From a virus: a stretch of 28,201 nucleotides of DNA. Location of the stretch: positions 1-28,201 of the IMG/VR virus record IMGVR_UViG_3300035698_009858; one strand, written 5' to 3'. The notes beneath the pieces were generated by a model. That model saw only the letters and a program-made list of their open reading frames with translations. It was not told where the DNA came from and made no database searches. Below, piece after piece: positions 15,086 through 24,238 of the stretch. Position 1 is the first letter of the stretch. Each line of letters opens with the position of its first letter. A program made the position numbers and the translations under genes.

Positions 15086-15739
15086 ATGGCAATCGAACAC
15101 ATCCACTTTCAGCCAGGAACAACAGCCAAAGTAGCTGAAGCTAATGCTCCGTACGCAGCGCTACAGACTGAGTCTGCGTCTATTGATGCAGTGAGCACTC
15201 GAACTGAATGGGCAACCACAGAGCATATTGATTTTGATGGTTCATCTCCCATTAATCCGTACTTCGGAAAAATAGAAGACGACTCTCACACAGCAACATA
15301 CAACACGCTGTACCCAACTTGGATTACGATTGACAACGGAGCAGGACCAGCTATTCAGCTGTCGCCTGACATCACACTCAAAAAGGGCGAAGTGCTTCGT
15401 ATTCACGGCAATGCTTTGGTCAAGACTGTTGTGCGTACTACCACAGATGATTTGTACTGGTTCCGATTCTTGTCGAATATGAGCATCGACGGCGCCGGAG
15501 CAGCAGACGTTCAGCTTGGATTCGACTGGGGCTATTCTCTGTCATCACGAGACGAGGTCGTCGGCTTTGGTGGACATCAAATTTATGGCTACCAGCGCGT
15601 TGGCTTCTCGTGGGTTCACATCTGCCAGAACAACACTGAGCTCATCAATACAATCGACCTTCAGTTCTCGATTGAAGACAACACAAGTTCAGTCGACATC
15701 GGCGAAGTTGCTCTTTACGCGTTCAGCAGCACCAACTAA
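15086..15739 (+). CDS. Structural beta protein B of a three-gene set
   Basis: The product is 217 residues, with AGAGG before the start. The N-terminus HFQPGTTAKVAEANAPYAAL matches in pattern the next protein's FAPGTPIDADHLRKNNETL, so these two at least look homologous. The rest is predicted beta (GEVLRIHGNALVKTVV, IDLQFSIEDN, EVALYAFSS), consistent with a jelly-roll or similar sandwich. It is probably part of the virion as a fibre or tail component. No enzymatic motif. Confidence 0.6.
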   Translation: MAIEHIHFQPGTTAKVAEANAPYAALQTESASIDAVSTRTEWATTEHIDFDGSSPINPYFGKIEDDSHTATYNTLYPTWITIDNGAGPAIQLSPDITLKKGEVLRIHGNALVKTVVRTTTDDLYWFRFLSNMSIDGAGAADVQLGFDWGYSLSSRDEVVGFGGHQIYGYQRVGFSWVHICQNNTELINTIDLQFSIEDNTSSVDIGEVALYAFSSTN

Positions 15740-15751
15740 GGATTACAAGAC

Positions 15752-16444
15752 ATGCCGTACATTCCATCGTACACGTTCGCTCCCGGGACTCCCATTGATG
15801 CTGATCATCTTCGTAAGAACAATGAAACACTAAGGGCATACCTGAACAGGCGCATCCCAGCATCAGACGTAGCTGGCTCATCCGTAGACACACAGGAAAT
15901 TGTTAAGGGTGAACCGAACTTCGTCACTGGCGACTACCAATTCACTACGGGCAACCAGTACAATCAGTTCGTGGACAGCGAAGAAATTAATGCCTCTTAC
16001 TTCACGGGTCAAATCAAGACAATCGATGCCTCATCGTATGATGAATGGTGGACGCTAGCTGAGACTGGAAAAAAGATTAGCATGTCTGAGAGCGGTCGCG
16101 TTTTTGTACATGCTGGCATCGAGGTCCTCGGTGACGCTAACTTCGCCATGGACTATGACAACGACGGAACAGTAGACCATGACGCTCTTGGGTCTGAGCT
16201 ACTGCTCAACATCGACGGTACCCTCCATCAGATTACTTCCGGTTGGGTATTTGAAGGAACATCAGCTGCTGCTGGACCGAGTCAAACAGTAAGAGCAGCT
16301 ACGAAGGCTCGCTACTACCCAGTGTCTTACTTGACAGACGTACTTAGTGCAGGTGAACACAGTATATTTTTTCAGGTGAATCCGACAATCGACCAAGGTT
16401 CAGTTAGAGCCAGAAACATTACTTTCGAAATCCTATATACATAA
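15752..16444 (+). CDS. Structural beta protein C of a three-gene set
   Basis: The product is 230 residues, with AAGGA before the start. It shares the Pro-Gly-Thr N-terminal pattern (TFAPGTPIDADHLRKNNETL) with the previous gene product, and again ends in beta strands (GEHSIFFQVNPTI, ARNITFEILYT), as C1q/TNF-like or jelly-roll adhesins do. A DNDGTVDHDALG segment resembles a calcium-binding loop (D-x-D-x-T-x-D), but a single copy is weak evidence. Likely role: a virion surface or tail appendage protein. Confidence 0.6.
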   Translation: MPYIPSYTFAPGTPIDADHLRKNNETLRAYLNRRIPASDVAGSSVDTQEIVKGEPNFVTGDYQFTTGNQYNQFVDSEEINASYFTGQIKTIDASSYDEWWTLAETGKKISMSESGRVFVHAGIEVLGDANFAMDYDNDGTVDHDALGSELLLNIDGTLHQITSGWVFEGTSAAAGPSQTVRAATKARYYPVSYLTDVLSAGEHSIFFQVNPTIDQGSVRARNITFEILYT

Positions 16445-16458
16445 GACAGGAGCAACAA

Positions 16459-17103
16459 ATGCCAGCACCCCTTCTAATTGCAGCAATCGCTAGTGCAGCA
16501 GCCAAGGCTACTCAAGGTCTCCCAGGTGCATTCAAAACAGAATACGACAAGCGCGAAGCTGACCGTATTCGTGCTCTTGAGCGTCAAATGGAAGAGGGCA
16601 CGCTTGGCCTGTCCGAGGCTGAAAGGTCCCAGATCTTCCAAGAGAGCGCTGCTCAGCAACAAGCAACGGAACAGACACTAACACGCGACCGTGAAGCGCA
16701 ACTGGCTGGTGCTTTGGGCGCTGGCAGTGGTGAGGCTTTGAGAACAGCCGTTGCTTCTGAAGAGCAGAGTCGAAAGATTGCAGAGCAAAGAACTCAGGCA
16801 GTTCAGGGAGCAGACATAGCTCGAGCTCGTGAACTAGAAGATGAGTATTGGGCACGCCTTGCCAACAAGTCAGAGCAGAAACGCGCTCGTCAGATGGCAG
16901 CTCTGGGTGCAGGCAAGAGTATAGCTGAGGATGTAGAGGGTTACCAAGCTCAGAAGAACACACTTGAAGGTGCTGAAGTAAGCTCAGCGCAACTCAAAGC
17001 GTCAGGAGCCAAGTATGGTCTAAGTGACGACCAGATGCGCAGCCTCTTCGAAGAGCTTCAGGACAATCCTGAGATGCTTCAAGCTCTAAGTCAGATTTCT
17101 TAA
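16459..17103 (+). CDS. Probable internal virion / pilot protein A
   Basis: The product is 214 residues. It starts with a short hydrophobic Ala-rich helix (PLLIAAIASAAAKA, 3-16), followed by charged helices rich in Gln, Glu, Arg and Ala and a GALGAGSGEALRTAV linker. Small alpha-helical proteins with a hydrophobic N-terminus, followed by two larger virion proteins, are the pattern of podovirus ejection sets (P22 gp7/gp20/gp16; T7 gp14/gp15/gp16), which are injected with the DNA and form a conduit through the envelope. The ribosome binding site is AGGAG. No sequence family claimed. Confidence 0.6.
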   Translation: MPAPLLIAAIASAAAKATQGLPGAFKTEYDKREADRIRALERQMEEGTLGLSEAERSQIFQESAAQQQATEQTLTRDREAQLAGALGAGSGEALRTAVASEEQSRKIAEQRTQAVQGADIARARELEDEYWARLANKSEQKRARQMAALGAGKSIAEDVEGYQAQKNTLEGAEVSSAQLKASGAKYGLSDDQMRSLFEELQDNPEMLQALSQIS

Positions 17104-17112
17104 GGAGTCACA

Positions 17113-18669
17113 ATGCCAGTTCAGCAAATTGCACGTGGTGTATACCGCATTTCATTCCCAACGCCAGTCGACAAGCCCGCTCGCGGAGCGCAGTACAGAT
17201 CTAATTTCTCTCAGGAGAAGCACAAGCAGTGGCTACTCGCTATTGAGCAGGCCAAGCTTGAAATCAGTGACGTCCAAGCACGCAACAAGTATGCTCGTTC
17301 AGCGGCTGAGAATGCACGCGATGCCATTGACAAAGAAATTTCGGCAATTCGTAATCAGACTGCTAACCTTAGGGATGGTGTGGTCAAGTCTCAAGAGTCG
17401 TCTGATCAGTTCAACTCACGCTCAATACAAAAACGACGCGAGTTCAATGCAAGCCAGTCAGCTCAGCGCGAAAGAGCACAAGCACAACTCGACCTGAGTC
17501 GTGAACGTGCGGCTGCTACGTCTGCTAGAGCTTCAGCTAAGTCATCTTTGAACAATGAATTTGTAGAAAATTCTGACCTGATTCTTGCAGGATCCGGCGG
17601 AAATATGGACCTAGCTTGGGACAAGTCGAAGCGAGGTGCAGAATCTGGATTGATTAAGGGTGGAGACGTAGCTCTCGACCAATACGCGTTCGTCAACTAC
17701 GACCGTGCACTTCAAACTAATAGAGACAATGCTGTGTCTAGTAAGGGTGCACCGCTCTCAGCTGCTGAAGAAGCACAGATTACTACACAAACTAAGTCAG
17801 CTATGCCTGCTGACATGATGGCACGTGCTGACGATTACTTGTCAAAGCATACTCCTGAGAAGGGCACGGGAGTCGATGGCGAATCAACAGAGCTTAGAGG
17901 TTTTGGTGTTGGCGAACAACCTAAAGTAACTCCAGTGTCACGTGAAGCTGAACTTCAGGAATTGGCTGACCGATTGGCAGCACTACAGCAGAAGCGTTCT
18001 GGAATTACTGCTGAGCAGCGTGATGTCCCGAACTTGATTCGTACAGCACAACAAGCCCAGTTCGAAGGCTTTGGACCGATTGGTCTGGGACGTAGAGCTC
18101 CAGGTTTTCAGCAACAGGAAGTACTGCGTAATGTGGAAGCATTCATGGACACCAGCATACAGTCTGAGATTGGTAAGCTAGAGCCTGGCTTTGAGCCAGG
18201 AGAACTTGATTTGGCTCGTACACGTGGCATTCAGAATGCTATTCGTATGCTGGGTGGCACAGTTGGTCGTGATGGTCAACCAGAGCCCGAGGTTGCACGT
18301 CCAGTACTAGCTCCCACAGTTCCTGCCCCGCAAGAAGAACCAGCACCTATAGTTAGAACTCCTGAGCAGAGAGCGTTCGCTTACAATGTAGAATCTGCCA
18401 GGCAAGCACAGAGAATGCACAATGAGTGGAAGAAGAATCCTCGAAAAATCGAATTTGTCTTCACCCACGACCCACGCGGCAAGGCTGTAGCAGCTTTGTA
18501 TGATGCAAATAAATCGCTTGGAGACGGCGAGCTCGACTTTGACGACATCTTTGGCAAGGTCGCAACGGAATACGAAGATGACGAAGAAAATAGAGACTTC
18601 GCGCTTCAGTTGCTGCTTACATACAACATGATGCGAAAAGAAAAAGAAACTCCCAAAGTAGGAGAGTAA
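17113..18669 (+). CDS. Probable internal virion / ejection protein B
   Basis: The product is 518 residues with AAGGAG before the ATG. The N-terminal half is long and helical, rich in Ala, Gln, Arg and Glu (AQRERAQAQLDLSRERAAA), with strong coiled-coil tendency. A Pro-rich linker (VLAPTVPAPQEEPAPI) precedes a C-terminal helical domain containing GELDFDDIFGKV. It lies in the middle of three consecutive candidates for the ejection apparatus and is probably injected with the genome. No lysozyme or transglycosylase motif seen. Confidence 0.58.
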   Translation: MPVQQIARGVYRISFPTPVDKPARGAQYRSNFSQEKHKQWLLAIEQAKLEISDVQARNKYARSAAENARDAIDKEISAIRNQTANLRDGVVKSQESSDQFNSRSIQKRREFNASQSAQRERAQAQLDLSRERAAATSARASAKSSLNNEFVENSDLILAGSGGNMDLAWDKSKRGAESGLIKGGDVALDQYAFVNYDRALQTNRDNAVSSKGAPLSAAEEAQITTQTKSAMPADMMARADDYLSKHTPEKGTGVDGESTELRGFGVGEQPKVTPVSREAELQELADRLAALQQKRSGITAEQRDVPNLIRTAQQAQFEGFGPIGLGRRAPGFQQQEVLRNVEAFMDTSIQSEIGKLEPGFEPGELDLARTRGIQNAIRMLGGTVGRDGQPEPEVARPVLAPTVPAPQEEPAPIVRTPEQRAFAYNVESARQAQRMHNEWKKNPRKIEFVFTHDPRGKAVAALYDANKSLGDGELDFDDIFGKVATEYEDDEENRDFALQLLLTYNMMRKEKETPKVGE

Positions 18670-18672
18670 CAC

Positions 18673-21600
18673 GTGGCTACGCTAACTCAAGAAGAAATTA
18701 AGCGCTTACTTGGTGATGACTATGTCGACCCAACTGTAAAAGCTGGGCGACAAGAGACCACCCAAGAATCTCGTGAACTGAAGCTGACTGAGGAAACACA
18801 GACGCTGTTTGGAGCTGAAGATGACGCTGTCCGACAAGAAGGGCTTCGTATTCTCTTGGAATCTACTGAGCCTATAAGCAATGAAGAGATTCTTCTAAGA
18901 GCACGAACAAAGCTCGGCTCTGCTTACGGAAAGCCGCTAGTTCCTGGTTTCGAGAAAGAGGAATTCCCTAGTTCTCTCGTTCTTCCTGAGCCTGCTACGC
19001 CTGAAGAGACTGGCTTAGGTGCAGCATTTCGTCCACAGATCAGAGCAGGTTCTGCTGCTCAGCGTGATTTTGAGATTCAGCGTGAAGCAGAGATTGGTGC
19101 ATCCCGTGTCTTCCCTGGTATTGATGAGTCGAAGCTTGCTGACATGTCGCCAGAAGAGCAGTCAGACATCAGGGTTTATTACTCTGGTGCTGGAGCTGCA
19201 TGGGAAGCGCTTGCCAAGGAAAACCCGCAAGCCTCTGGCGAACAGCTCTCTGCTCTGCTCGAAGATGAGCTTGAAACAATTGAATCGAATCTGTCCGGCG
19301 AGGGCGCTCGCATTAAGCAAACGCTCAGAATTGCTGGACCACAAGTTCCCGGTTCTCTTGCTTTTAAGCCACAGGTTACATCAGCTGAGATTCCAGATTT
19401 GTCTCCTGCACAGAGGGAATTCCTCAGAGCATCAACTCAATCAAAGGCAGACATAGAGATTCCCAACATCATCAGCGATGTGCGTGAGAACTTCAAAGTA
19501 GAAGTAGAAATGGCGGACCCAACGGGTGGCGCAATTACCCAGATGCGCCCGCCATCAGAAGAGGAGATGCAAGCAGAGATTCAGAAGCGCATCACCAAGA
19601 TTACGGATCTGCCTTGGTGGGCAACGGCGGAAAAAGAAAAGACTCTTGAAGCAATGGAGCCACGCACCACATTCACGGGCGGAAAGGTTTACCCAACTGG
19701 TGCAACTGTTGAGTCTCCCGTTTCATGGTTGTTCAGGAGTGCTTTGTCTCCCCTCAATGCTGCTACAGCACTCGGCTTCGCTGGTCTGGAAGCAACTGGC
19801 TTGACTCCTCTCAGAGAGAAGGTGCGTCAAACACGTCCCGAAGGGTACAGAGAGAAGGGTGTCATCGTCGACATGGCTGACGCTGTTGCTCGAAACCGCT
19901 CAGGAATGGCTGAAATCGGTGAGATGTGGGACGTCTCGACAAATGAATCGATTCGTAAAGCAGCACCCATTGGTTATGGTGCTGGCTTCGTTCTTGACCT
20001 CCTGGTTCCCATCGACCTGGGTGCAGCTGAAGTCATTAGAGCTGGAAAGACCGGACTCAACGTGTCTCGCGTAACCAAACAATTAACTGGTGCTTCTGAC
20101 TGGAACTCAGCATTCAAGCTAGCAGGTAAGCAGCTAGTAAGCGATGTCCCTGTTCTCAGAAATGCTGTCAAGAATTCTGGAGATTTCCGTGTCTTCATGA
20201 GCGCTGAAGCTGGTCGTACACTGACTGGTTACCGTGTCCTCAAGGAAGCAACTGAAGCTGGTGATGATTTTGTTACTGCTTTGGGTAAAGTCATCGATGA
20301 AGTCGGAGAAGGATCCTCCTTCGTCAAGGCTGCTCGTAAATCAGGAAGCGCTGAGCGCATTCTCGCTGACCTCACTTCTTCTGTCAAAATGTCTCGTTAT
20401 GTAGATGACCTTGATTCAACGCTTCGTGCAGTAGCTAGACACGCCAAGGGTGAAGTTGATGCTGTGACGTCTGTCAAGGACATGACGCGTTGGGTCCGAG
20501 TCATTGCTAAGGGTGATTCTAGTATTGAAGCGCTACTCAAGGGGAAGCACGGCCTTCGTCCGATGCTCAATGCTATTCTCGAAAACCCGCAGGCAAGTAA
20601 GCTTCTGAGGAAACAAATTGCTTGGGAGCGCGGTGCTGAAGTGATTGCAGAGATGACTGGTAGCTGGCGTGGAATCGCTAAGAACTTAGTCATGGTAACA
20701 CCCAGGACCTGGGCAACTGCTGACCAGGTGCCGGAGATTCTTAAGAGAGCACATGATTCCGCTATTGGGAAGATGTCAGATGAACTTAAGAATAAAACTG
20801 TCTCTTCTGCGCTTGGCGACAGATCTGTCAGGTCTGGATGGAAGTTGTCTTCCGGTGAGTCGAAACAATTGTCTGATCTAGTCATTAGTCGTTACTCTCG
20901 TACCGGATTGCTGAGTGCTGGCGATTCGCGTGTTGTTTTGAAAGAGCTCGGTAATGGATTTCTGTCAACAAATTCTTTGCGCTCCATTGTGGGTGCCGAA
21001 ATCGACCTCGCTGCTCAGGCCATGAAGAAAGGTTTCGGATTGAAAGCTGCTGAGCGTCTTGAGCCGATTGTGCAAAAGGAGCTGCTTGCTCCAATGGAAG
21101 CTCGCAGTCTAACGTCTGGCTTCTTTAAGCGTCACTTCGTTGAGAAGTTTGCTGAGACTCCTGTTGCAGAGAAGGGACTGTCACTCAATGCTCAAAAGGA
21201 ATTGCTCAACCTTCGTAGAGGAATCGCTTCCCTTGACAAGAAGCTCAGAGCAGATGTAAGTCGTCTGCGCACAAAGGGTTCCGAATTCAGGAAGCTCTAC
21301 GGAATCGACCCTGATGTTGCTCTCAGTGCTGAAGATGCAACGATTCACATTCTTATGGGTCCTGATGCTCCTCGAGCAATGGGCGCCACTAGATCTGCAA
21401 GCCTCAAAGCACGCGAAGTAGCACACAAAGAGATGATGGAAACAATTCTCGATTTCTATGTACTCTACATGAAGAAGACTCCGTCAATCGGCGACATCTT
21501 CCGTCCTGCTACATTCGTTAAGAGCGAAACATTCTTGAGCGACGCGGGCCAGGATGCAATGCAAGGAATAGTTTCAGAAGCTAGAAAACGATTGACTGTT

Positions 21601-23844
21601 GTTCGCAATGGTCGCGTTAGCAATGTTTCCCCTGATGTCTTCAGGAGTGTTGTCAACGATTTCCTTGCTGATGTCAGACTCGTTGTCAGGACCCCAAGGA
21701 ATCTGAGCAAGGATGTTCTTGTTGATCAGATTTCTACTCTAGGCTCTAAGCACACTGAGGACATGCTTGCGACGGTGTTCTACCAAACAGAAGCACGACG
21801 TGCTGCCGACCAGGCAATTAGGAACATCATCCGTCAGGATGACATCATCACTGGCTCCCCTAAGATTGGTCTGAAAGATTACCCGCGTGAATACAAAAAC
21901 CTAAGAAAAGCGCTTGGCATGGATGGAGACTACATTAGTGCAATGGAACGTCTCATTGTTTCAAGGGGACAAACACAAGTCGCAGATGTTGCTGAATTGG
22001 GAACTACTCTACGTCGTGGCTTTGATGCAGAAACAGAGTGGATGACAGCTATTCGAGCCATCGCTCCGGATGCCACTGATGCTCAGATTCAAGCAGTAAT
22101 GAAGAGCAAAAGCCATCGCATCAGAATTGGAGAAATGACTATTGTGTCTGATGACACCATCGAACAGATCATTCGTCGCAACGGCATGGCTGCAGAAAAT
22201 CTGTCTCAAATGCTCGAGGGAATGGCAAAGACTCTTGAGACTACCATCGTTACGGGTCGTGTCACGGAAGAACTGTCTGAAGCTGCTCTGGGTCGCGTCA
22301 ATGCTCAGCTCATCAATGATTCTGTTGGCGAAGCAACGAACTTGACGCGCCTCTCCAAGTACATCGAAGGTCTACACAAGACAAAGGACGGAGGAAGAGT
22401 TCTCCCAATGATGCTCTTTGGATTCCGTCGCATGCAGTCTTTCCGTTACAACTTGATGCTCGGTTGGCGTCCTCGCTTCCACGGAAACAATACGATTACT
22501 GCTCCAACAGTCATTCAGCAAACACTGGGTGGTGAACTTGCTCTTCGTACAGCTAACCCAGTGTCGTACGCTAAGGCTGCTGACGTCATGGCTACAAATC
22601 GTTTGAGAGCTGGAGGAACTCGAACTCACAAGATTGCTTTGGTCGACAAGGCTGGGCGGATCTGGACATATGGTGATGTCTACCAGACTGCCATCGAAAG
22701 TGGCGCAATGCGTTCACGTCAGTCGTACCAGATTAATCAAGCACTAATTGATGGCTCCATCAACGAAGCTAAAATCAGAATCAAGGATGTCAAGGTCAGG
22801 AGTCAAGTCATTGGACAACTGACTGGTCCGCCGAAAAAGGTGAATGACTTCGTTCTAGAAATGGCTGAAATCGAAGACAACGTCTGGCGCATGGCTGTCA
22901 TCCTTGACTCCTTGCGCATTGGCGAAGACATTTCTGTAGCCATTCAGAAGGGTCGAATCTCCATGTACGACTATGGTGCACTGACTCCCTTTGAGCAACG
23001 ATTCGCATCTCAGCTTCTTATGTTCTACACATTCTCTCGAATCAATGTTACGCATACACTGAACAACTTGTTCCATCATCCGAATCGTGTCAAGAACGCT
23101 CTTGTTCTGAAGCGTGACATCACTAAGCTTGTTGCTGGTCAGGATGCTGATGACTTGATGTACTACGCACCAGACTGGATGATTAGTCGTCCGATTCTCA
23201 ACTTCTCTAAGGGTGTTGACAAAGAGACTTACTACACAGTGGGTCCTGGTGTTGTCCCAGCTGAAGGCGCAGCAATGGTTGCTGAGGCGTTTCTTGCAGC
23301 AGCAACTCTTGACATCACAGAAGGTGCCTCGGTTGTTGTTGACATGCTTAGCCCAGAGCTCAAGATTATTCTTGGTACTGGCGAGCAGTGGGGTGCCCGT
23401 AAGGGCGTCATTGATCCGCGTGACGTAGCAATGCTTCACACACTCGGTGCTTGGGGTGTATTCCAGACAATGATTGGCGAAGAAGCTGTTGGTGTAGATC
23501 CGAAGGTAGATGAGTCGACATTCAATGGTCGGCGCTGGGTCCTCTCAGACAAGGCATGGGCGAAGTACCGCAAGCTCAAGGGAGTCTCTGATTATGTCGG
23601 TGCAACTACAGTGACTAGTGATGCAACCAAGGCAATCACAACCGTATACCAATCGATTTCTGGTGATGAATCTGTTGCTGGACGTATGCTCACCCTGGGT
23701 GCTGGCGAAGGCGCAATCCCTGCTGGTCTTGAGTTCATCGGTGCAACCACTCCAATCGGCGGCATCACTTCTGAGCAAGAGCTAGAATTCGGTATTCGTC
23801 AGCGTCAACGTGAGCTAGAGGAATACAAGCGGCGGACGCAATGA
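18673..23844 (+). CDS. Giant internal virion protein (1723 residues)
   Basis: This is the largest gene, 18% of the genome, starting at GTG with GGAGAG upstream. Large virion proteins of this sort are injected with DNA in podoviruses (T7 gp16-like). Most of the protein is helical and hydrophilic. A conserved-looking C-terminal part contains FRYNLMLGWRPRFHGNN (1257-1273) and ALTPFEQRF...FYTFSRIN (1436-1458). These resemble the 'N-terminal Asn ... P-F-Y-T-F/W-x-R-x-N' core that recurs at the C-terminus of very large phage and mobile-element polyproteins. No transglycosylase, protease, RNA polymerase or nuclease motif could be seen. It sits last in the ejection gene set and is followed by a hairpin-rich gap. 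Confidence 0.65.
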   Translation: MATLTQEEIKRLLGDDYVDPTVKAGRQETTQESRELKLTEETQTLFGAEDDAVRQEGLRILLESTEPISNEEILLRARTKLGSAYGKPLVPGFEKEEFPSSLVLPEPATPEETGLGAAFRPQIRAGSAAQRDFEIQREAEIGASRVFPGIDESKLADMSPEEQSDIRVYYSGAGAAWEALAKENPQASGEQLSALLEDELETIESNLSGEGARIKQTLRIAGPQVPGSLAFKPQVTSAEIPDLSPAQREFLRASTQSKADIEIPNIISDVRENFKVEVEMADPTGGAITQMRPPSEEEMQAEIQKRITKITDLPWWATAEKEKTLEAMEPRTTFTGGKVYPTGATVESPVSWLFRSALSPLNAATALGFAGLEATGLTPLREKVRQTRPEGYREKGVIVDMADAVARNRSGMAEIGEMWDVSTNESIRKAAPIGYGAGFVLDLLVPIDLGAAEVIRAGKTGLNVSRVTKQLTGASDWNSAFKLAGKQLVSDVPVLRNAVKNSGDFRVFMSAEAGRTLTGYRVLKEATEAGDDFVTALGKVIDEVGEGSSFVKAARKSGSAERILADLTSSVKMSRYVDDLDSTLRAVARHAKGEVDAVTSVKDMTRWVRVIAKGDSSIEALLKGKHGLRPMLNAILENPQASKLLRKQIAWERGAEVIAEMTGSWRGIAKNLVMVTPRTWATADQVPEILKRAHDSAIGKMSDELKNKTVSSALGDRSVRSGWKLSSGESKQLSDLVISRYSRTGLLSAGDSRVVLKELGNGFLSTNSLRSIVGAEIDLAAQAMKKGFGLKAAERLEPIVQKELLAPMEARSLTSGFFKRHFVEKFAETPVAEKGLSLNAQKELLNLRRGIASLDKKLRADVSRLRTKGSEFRKLYGIDPDVALSAEDATIHILMGPDAPRAMGATRSASLKAREVAHKEMMETILDFYVLYMKKTPSIGDIFRPATFVKSETFLSDAGQDAMQGIVSEARKRLTVVRNGRVSNVSPDVFRSVVNDFLADVRLVVRTPRNLSKDVLVDQISTLGSKHTEDMLATVFYQTEARRAADQAIRNIIRQDDIITGSPKIGLKDYPREYKNLRKALGMDGDYISAMERLIVSRGQTQVADVAELGTTLRRGFDAETEWMTAIRAIAPDATDAQIQAVMKSKSHRIRIGEMTIVSDDTIEQIIRRNGMAAENLSQMLEGMAKTLETTIVTGRVTEELSEAALGRVNAQLINDSVGEATNLTRLSKYIEGLHKTKDGGRVLPMMLFGFRRMQSFRYNLMLGWRPRFHGNNTITAPTVIQQTLGGELALRTANPVSYAKAADVMATNRLRAGGTRTHKIALVDKAGRIWTYGDVYQTAIESGAMRSRQSYQINQALIDGSINEAKIRIKDVKVRSQVIGQLTGPPKKVNDFVLEMAEIEDNVWRMAVILDSLRIGEDISVAIQKGRISMYDYGALTPFEQRFASQLLMFYTFSRINVTHTLNNLFHHPNRVKNALVLKRDITKLVAGQDADDLMYYAPDWMISRPILNFSKGVDKETYYTVGPGVVPAEGAAMVAEAFLAAATLDITEGASVVVDMLSPELKIILGTGEQWGARKGVIDPRDVAMLHTLGAWGVFQTMIGEEAVGVDPKVDESTFNGRRWVLSDKAWAKYRKLKGVSDYVGATTVTSDATKAITTVYQSISGDESVAGRMLTLGAGEGAIPAGLEFIGATTPIGGITSEQELEFGIRQRQRELEEYKRRTQ

Positions 23845-23859
23845 CAGAGCAGCTGCCGG

Positions 23860-23895
23860 GAGTTCTCAGTTGCATTCTGTGCTAATTGAGAACTC
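23860..23895 (+). terminator. Hairpin after giant virion gene, terminator-like
   Basis: GAGTTCTCA (23860-23868) pairs perfectly with TGAGAACTC (23887-23895) around an 18-base loop, and TTCTTT follows. Located 16 bases after the stop codon of the giant gene, it could stop or reduce read-through. Its right arm is shared with the next hairpin, so only one of the two can form at a time. Confidence 0.5.
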
Positions 23896-23925
23896 TTCTT
23901 TGGTGGTTAATCATGCCGAGTTCTC
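23888..23925. repeat. Dispersed hairpin element, copy 2
   Basis: GAGAACTC (23888-23895) pairs with GAGTTCTC (23918-23925). Bases 23902-23924 are identical to 2345-2367. It lies in the non-coding gap between the giant virion gene and the small tail genes, and competes with the upstream hairpin for its left arm. The rest of the gap (23926-24027) is AT-rich with a CATAAT (23986-23991) but no good -35. Confidence 0.7.
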
Positions 23926-24027
23926 AGCAGCTTAGAATTCAACACAGACATTTTAACAAAACAACTCAAAACAAATGACAGAGAACATAATACCTATTTA
24001 TGGTAGCATCTGAAGGAGTAGACGACG

Positions 24028-24192
24028 ATGCCTGATTTCACACGCGGCAATATGCATACATACGTGCACGGAGACGACGGATCCGGCACACCCAGCCCGT
24101 TTGCGCTGGGACCCAATGGTGAACTAGTTGTTGAACTCTACAGCCGCACAGCTGAATGCTCGTATGACAATCAGTCCAATCTAATACACTAG
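24028..24192 (+). CDS. Small hypothetical tail-region protein
   Basis: The product is 54 residues with a clear ribosome binding site (GAAGGAG, 9-base spacing). It reads as a real protein: MPDFTRGNMHTYVHGDDGSG, then a Pro/Gly stretch (PSPFALGPNGELVVELYS). It is too short for many gene finders. Its beta-like ELVVELYS segment and place before the fibre genes suggest a small structural or connecting protein. No family recognised. Confidence 0.65.
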   Translation: MPDFTRGNMHTYVHGDDGSGTPSPFALGPNGELVVELYSRTAECSYDNQSNLIH

Positions 24193-24238
24193 ACTAATTA
24201 AAACATTTCTTCGAGAAGAAGAAGAAGGAGAAGAAGAC

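Noticed and set aside
16120-16200. Calcium-binding EF-hand or dockerin-type loop (DNDGTVDHDALG) in structural protein C
   Set aside because: Only a single loop with no flanking helices; not enough to call a domain.
22855-23439. 194-codon minus-strand frame within the giant virion gene, rich in Cys, His and Asn
   Set aside because: Antisense shadow; composition simply reflects reverse-complemented codons of the plus-strand gene.
23888-23925. att-site pair with 2332-2367
   Set aside because: No integrase or excisionase gene is visible and the elements are flanked by inverted arms, which points to hairpins rather than a crossover core.
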